A stretch of 64,000 bases of DNA from an uncultured Clostridia bacterium (lineage in GTDB: Bacteria > Bacillota > Clostridia > Christensenellales > UBA1242). Shown in pieces: positions 60,443 through 64,000 of the stretch. The notes under the pieces were generated by a model. It was given only the letters and a program-made list of their open reading frames with translations, was not told where the DNA came from and did no database searches. A program made the position numbers and the translations under genes. Position 1 is the stretch's first letter. Every line of letters starts with the position of its first letter. The stretch lies in NCBI GenBank assembly GCA_944362965.1, contig CALVTR010000003.1, positions 62,001 through 126,000 of the forward strand. The letters are read 5' to 3'.

Positions 60443-61957
60443 TCATGTTTTTTCACGTTTTTTTCTAAATTTTTGCATGTTTTTTGAAATTTTTTTAGTT
60501 TTTTTGCCGTTTTCGTCTTCTATCTCTTCGCTATTGTCACCTATTTTTTCTCCCCTATCAAGAGCCATTTGAATTTTTAGAACGTCCGACCTTTTGATTG
60601 AAAATTTTGAAAACATCATAATAGCAAGTGACAAGAAAATTGTGCAACCAAAAAATACGATAAGTCCAAGTCCATTTTGAACGGACATTGCTTGAACCGG
60701 CATAGTGGAATCAAATTTTATAAGGTCTAGCATAAAACCTATGATTAGTAGTGCGATTGAATTTGCAAGGTTATATGTGAAAGTAAAGTAGCCGGTATAT
60801 GCTCCCGCATTATTTTGTCCCGTTTTAAAAATCTCTAGTGTGACACAATCGGCATACATAGAAAACGGCAATGAATACATTGCACCTGCACCAATTCCAC
60901 ATAAAACTAGGCAAGGCAGAGCTATAAAAAACATCGTTTGCGTGCTTATAAACTCTCTAAATAAAAAGGTTATGACTGTTAAAAATATTCCAAATACTAT
61001 CGTTGAAAGTGATATTATAAGTGCTCGTTTTTTATCCATTCTCTTTGAAATATAAACCCATAATGGTTGTGATGCTATTGCTCCACCAAAAAGTGCGATT
61101 AGCACCATTGATATTTGAGCAGATGAAAAATGATAGCAATAGGTGAAAAGGTGCATGCCTACCGAAGTCAAAAAAGCTGATGCTATGGTGGCAAAAGAGT
61201 AGCCGAGTATCACCATTCTAAAATCTTTCTTTTTGAGCACGCTGAAATAGCCTGCCATAAGTTTGCCAAAGTCAAATTTCTCTTTCTGCGACTGAACACT
61301 GTAAATATTATATTTATGAACATGATGAAGGCATGAAAATATCATGATAAGTCCAAAAATGATTAAAAGTGAAGAGTTTATACAGGCTATTTTGATATAC
61401 CCTTCCTGAGTGTATTCTTGTTGAACTCCGATTGATATTGATGACATGAAAAAATACATAAGAATACTTGGTAATATCATGCCTATTATATTGAAAACCG
61501 TTTTGAAACCTTGAACCTTTGACTGCTCGTTGTAGTCTGATGCTATATCAATAGCAAGAGCTGAAAATGGCGTGCCGTAGCAGGTGTTTGCGGTTTCTAT
61601 TGCAAGCATACCTATAAGAAGCCACAAAAACTTGCCTACCTCTGGAAGTGAGGCTGGCATGGACCATATACAAATATTTAAAAAAGCAATAACGAAAATG
61701 CCAAAGAACATAAAACCAAGACGTTTGCCAAAAAATTTATTTCTTGTGTTATCTGATAAATACCCTACAAGTGGATCACTGACACCGTCCCATAGCGACG
61801 AAATTGCTATTGCAATGCCGACAAGTGAACCTGAAATCCCCATGACAGCCGTTGCAAAAAACATAATAAAACTATTGAGCGTTTGCGACATTGAACTGTA
61901 GCCAAGCCCACCTATTCCATAACAAAACTTTGTGCTAAATTTTAAATTTGTTTTCAC
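60443..61957 (-). CDS. GPH-family sugar:cation symporter (MFS-related)
   Basis: The 504-residue transporter has about 12 hydrophobic segments. The GPH (glycoside-pentoside-hexuronide) start FCYGIGGLGYSSMSQTLNSFIMFF and loop SSLWDGVSDPLVGYLSDNTRNKFFGKR match the family. It imports a sugar or uronide with H+ or Na+; which one is not clear. The lysine-rich tail is unusually basic. It has a GTG start and no obvious Shine-Dalgarno site. No sugar-hydrolase gene lies nearby. Confidence 0.85.
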   Translation of the reverse strand: MKTNLKFSTKFCYGIGGLGYSSMSQTLNSFIMFFATAVMGISGSLVGIAIAISSLWDGVSDPLVGYLSDNTRNKFFGKRLGFMFFGIFVIAFLNICIWSMPASLPEVGKFLWLLIGMLAIETANTCYGTPFSALAIDIASDYNEQSKVQGFKTVFNIIGMILPSILMYFFMSSISIGVQQEYTQEGYIKIACINSSLLIIFGLIMIFSCLHHVHKYNIYSVQSQKEKFDFGKLMAGYFSVLKKKDFRMVILGYSFATIASAFLTSVGMHLFTYCYHFSSAQISMVLIALFGGAIASQPLWVYISKRMDKKRALIISLSTIVFGIFLTVITFLFREFISTQTMFFIALPCLVLCGIGAGAMYSLPFSMYADCVTLEIFKTGQNNAGAYTGYFTFTYNLANSIALLIIGFMLDLIKFDSTMPVQAMSVQNGLGLIVFFGCTIFLSLAIMMFSKFSIKRSDVLKIQMALDRGEKIGDNSEEIEDENGKKTKKISKNMQKFRKKREKT

Positions 61958-62039
61958 TTAGTTAAATCTATGCAAAGCCTGTCTATTTTAGCACGTTAAA
62001 ATATATTTTTCCCACTTTATGACATCAAAAATTATATGT

Positions 62040-62181
62040 GCGTGAGACAAATTAAGACATTTTATTGAAATTTGAGCGTGAGACAAATGCGGCGACCGCT
62101 CGCTTTATAAAGCGAGCAAAAAAAGAAGCCTAAGCTTCTTTTTTTAAATTTTAAAATACGTTTTAAAATTTTGTCGCCGCA
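62040..62181. other. Four-way-junction hairpin element, copy 4, with flanking direct repeat
   Basis: The closing stem TGCGGCGAC (62088-62096) pairs with 62173-62181. Inside are the palindrome GCTCGCTTTA (62098-62107/62108-62117), AAAAAAAGAAGC-CTAA with its complement (62118-62145), and AAATTTTAAAA-TACG with its complement (62146-62171; TACG is a UNCG-type loop). GCGTGAGACAAAT appears twice just before it (62040-62052, 62076-62088). The element lies 13 bases after the stop codon of the gene ending at 62195 and could terminate it. Confidence 0.8.
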
Positions 62182-62194
62182 GCCCAAGTGTTAG

Positions 62195-62935
62195 TTATTC
62201 TTCATCTTCATCGTCAGTTAGAACTCGCTCTTCACTTTCTTCAATAGGTTTTGGATATAGTAGCTGTTTTGCAATTTCAAATCTCGAAAGATTATATAAA
62301 GCAAGTTCACTTATATGTCTATCTATAACTTTTAATATCTCATCATTCTCAGGGCTGTTGTCAGCTGGAAGTTGCAGTGTCACACCCGGTCGAGATACTT
62401 TTTTCTTTGTCTTAATATCTTTATATTCGACTTCTTCAAAAAACATTGTTGCACGATATCCACTTCCACATATAATCTTATATTTGGTTGCTTCAATATC
62501 TATCTCTATCTTAGGAATGATTTTTTGAACAAAGGCATCAATATCAACTGTAAACTGCGTTGTGAAAGAGCTTTCTATTGCCTGCGTTATTTGAAGAGAA
62601 TAATCTTTTGGCTCTTCATCTTTTCCAATAGTGCCTAAATTATATTTTTTGCTAGGTCTTTTAAGTGCACCTTTCAAAAAACTCAATTTATTAACCTGCA
62701 AAAACACTTTTCCATTTTCAAAGAGTTTTGATATAACAATTCCAGAATCAGATAAAAGGTCATCAGGCACATCGTAAATTATCTCTTTCGAGTTAACTCT
62801 CCCCTGATTTTCAAATCTATAAAATTTTAGTATACTTACAAATTTTTTAATAATATCCTTAAATTCTGCAAATCCAAGAAGAACATAGTGGTATCTTCTT
62901 GTGTTATCAAATTCAAGTTTGTTATTTGCGTCCAT
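62195..62935 (-). CDS. Soluble protein of unknown function
   Basis: Not recognised. The 246 residues have an N-terminal alpha/beta half with CYTH-like or beta-barrel hints (VFLQVNKLSFLKGALKR; FTVDIDAFVQKIIPKIEIDIEATKYKIICG), a central SGYRATMFFEEVEYKD, and an acidic C-terminus (EERVLTDDEDEE). No signal peptide or membrane segment is present. AGGAGAG precedes the ATG. It is divergent from the rubrerythrin-like gene and followed by hairpin element copy 4. Confidence 0.65.
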   Translation of the reverse strand: MDANNKLEFDNTRRYHYVLLGFAEFKDIIKKFVSILKFYRFENQGRVNSKEIIYDVPDDLLSDSGIVISKLFENGKVFLQVNKLSFLKGALKRPSKKYNLGTIGKDEEPKDYSLQITQAIESSFTTQFTVDIDAFVQKIIPKIEIDIEATKYKIICGSGYRATMFFEEVEYKDIKTKKKVSRPGVTLQLPADNSPENDEILKVIDRHISELALYNLSRFEIAKQLLYPKPIEESEERVLTDDEDEE

Positions 62936-63043
62936 ATTTCTCTCCTAAAATATTCTTATATTTATATAATACAATTTTTAAAAATAAAAATCAAATGTTT
63001 AATGCTTTTTTAAAGTGGAATAATTTAAATTGGAGGATAATTT

Positions 63044-63637
63044 ATGGAATTTAATGAAAGTAAAACCAAAGAAAACTTAGCAAGAGCATTCGCTGGCTTA
63101 TGTCAAGATGGTGCTAGATATCAATTTATCGCTAAAAGTGCCTTCAGTGAAGGTTATGCATACATTTCCGATTTAATGGTGAGATTTGCCAAAAACAAGA
63201 TGGCTCATGCATCTACCCTTTATCGCACTATGATTGACAAGATAAATAAATCTAAAGACAATGTTAAGATTGAAGCTGGCTATCCTTTTGAGGACCATAT
63301 TTTAAAGACTAGTTTGCTTGACTCTGCTGAAATTGAAGAATATCAATCTAAAAATGTTTATCCACATTTTGCAAAAATAGCAAAAGATGAAGGATTTTTG
63401 GATATTGAAAAATATTTCTCTTTAATAGCAAAAGTGGGCGAAGAAAATTCATTGAAACTTAGATTTCTAGCTGATAAATTTGAAAATAAAAGCTTATACA
63501 AACGTGAACAAAAGACAAAATGGATATGTTCAAATTGTGGACACAGTGAAGAAAGCAAACAGGCATGGGAAACTTGCCCATTGTGTAATTACCCTAAAGG
63601 TTATGTAGTCATAGCGAAAGATACAAAGACAAAATAA
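63044..63637 (+). CDS. Rubrerythrin-like protein with most diiron ligands replaced
   Basis: 197 residues in the rubrerythrin plan: KTKENLARAFAGLCQDGARYQFIAKSAFSEGY, then NKMAHASTLY, and YPHFAKIAKDEGFLDIEKYF. A C-terminal rubredoxin-like zinc/iron ribbon (CSNCG...CPLCN) is intact. Comparison by eye with classic rubrerythrin suggests several carboxylate and histidine iron ligands are lost (GESQ becomes GLCQ, NEKEHA becomes NKMAHA, and the second ExxH is ENSL). Peroxidase activity is therefore doubtful. TTGGAGG precedes the ATG. A redox or electron-carrier role through the ribbon remains possible. Confidence 0.8.
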   Translation: MEFNESKTKENLARAFAGLCQDGARYQFIAKSAFSEGYAYISDLMVRFAKNKMAHASTLYRTMIDKINKSKDNVKIEAGYPFEDHILKTSLLDSAEIEEYQSKNVYPHFAKIAKDEGFLDIEKYFSLIAKVGEENSLKLRFLADKFENKSLYKREQKTKWICSNCGHSEESKQAWETCPLCNYPKGYVVIAKDTKTK

Positions 63638-63660
63638 TATGAATAAACTTACATTTACAA

Positions 63661-63690
63661 AAAAACATCGGCATGAATGTCGATGTTTTT
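63661..63690. terminator. Bidirectional terminator between the rubrerythrin-like gene and hup
   Basis: AAAAACATCG (63661-63670) pairs with CGATGTTTTT (63681-63690), and the inner bases GCAT/ATGT extend the stem with one G:U. Confidence 0.85.
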
Positions 63691-63700
63691 ATAAATCTTT

Positions 63701-63979
63701 CTATTTTGAACTTACTGTATTTTTAAAGCTAGCACCAAATTTGAACACAGGGCTTTTTCCTTCTGGGATTGATACCTTTTCCATTGTCTTAGGATTGATA
63801 CCTTCTCTTGCAGCTCTTGTCTTCATTTCGAATGTGCCAAAACCATCAATAGAAATTTTCTCCCCTGCTTTTAATGTTTCAGCGATTGTTGCTGCCATAG
63901 CCTCAAAAGCTATTCCTGCATCTTTTTGTGTAAAGTTAGCCTTATCAGCCACTGCTTTAATAAATTGTTTTTTGTTCAT
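63701..63979 (-). CDS. hup: HU-type DNA-binding protein
   Basis: The 92-residue nucleoid protein shows MNKKQFIKAVADKANFTQKDAGIAFEAMAATIAETLKAGEKISIDGFGTFEMKTRAAREGINPKT, the complete HU/IHF dimerisation and arm pattern (FGxF, RxxRxGxNPxT). AAGGAGATATG is before the start. HU bends DNA and packages the chromosome as a dimer. It is convergent with the rubrerythrin-like gene across the shared terminator. Confidence 0.96.
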   Translation of the reverse strand: MNKKQFIKAVADKANFTQKDAGIAFEAMAATIAETLKAGEKISIDGFGTFEMKTRAAREGINPKTMEKVSIPEGKSPVFKFGASFKNTVSSK

Positions 63980-64000
63980 TCAACATATCTCCTTTTTCTA

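Overview
The window is 64 kb of an AT-rich, low-GC Gram-positive genome, most likely an uncultured spore-forming member of the Clostridia. The basis is a GerA/GerB/GerC germination operon, a SpoVB-type flippase, a DUF421/DUF4363 pair, the divergent rpmB / Asp23-FakA arrangement, and strong AAGGAGG ribosome sites with TTGACA-N17-TATAAT promoters. No phage, transposase, CRISPR array or replication origin is visible. Genes lie on both strands with intergenic hairpins between most units.

Layout. 1-12.8 kb: a [GlmU relic]-pth-mfd operon, a membrane-anchored surface protein, DUF421/DUF4363, SpoVB-like flippase, a 54-residue LysM protein, a TVP38 protein, a VanW-family protein and the CCA-adding enzyme. 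12.9-24.2 kb: a P-type cation ATPase, ftsH with a membrane partner, and the germination receptor operon. 24.3-36.6 kb: three paralogous repeat-rich surface proteins (InlB/Flg_new-type repeats plus a beta-helix tail) interleaved with leuS and the rplJ-rplL operon with its L10 leader. The third paralog is a chimera of the other two and carries an in-frame amber codon. 36.7-53.9 kb: housekeeping genes (U32 family, tsaD, a SpoT-like HD hydrolase, prfB with its programmed frameshift, tlyA, fakA, rpmB, cysS, recD2, comF). 54-64 kb: small membrane proteins and lipoproteins, tRNA-Glu inside a duplicated segment, an operon joining a P-loop kinase/Ham1 fusion with two HExxH paralogs, a GPH transporter, a degenerate rubrerythrin and HU.

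The most unusual content is noncoding. Four intergenic elements (near 6.0, 50.2, 53.0 and 62.1 kb) fold by perfect inverted repeats into the same plan: one closing stem around three abutting hairpins, with almost no shared primary sequence. A second family (19.2 and 56.3 kb) has conserved linkers around variable hairpins. A third array (43.0 kb) has five mini-hairpins whose stems differ in a compensated way. A fourth region (40.65-40.98 kb) is a GC-rich AGCG-type island with GNRA-loop hairpins. Separately, several genes have consensus promoters placed so that transcription should start at or next to the start codon, with no Shine-Dalgarno site, which suggests a leaderless mRNA class.

All functional calls are by eye from motifs, domain order and context. 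No database search or folding program was run.
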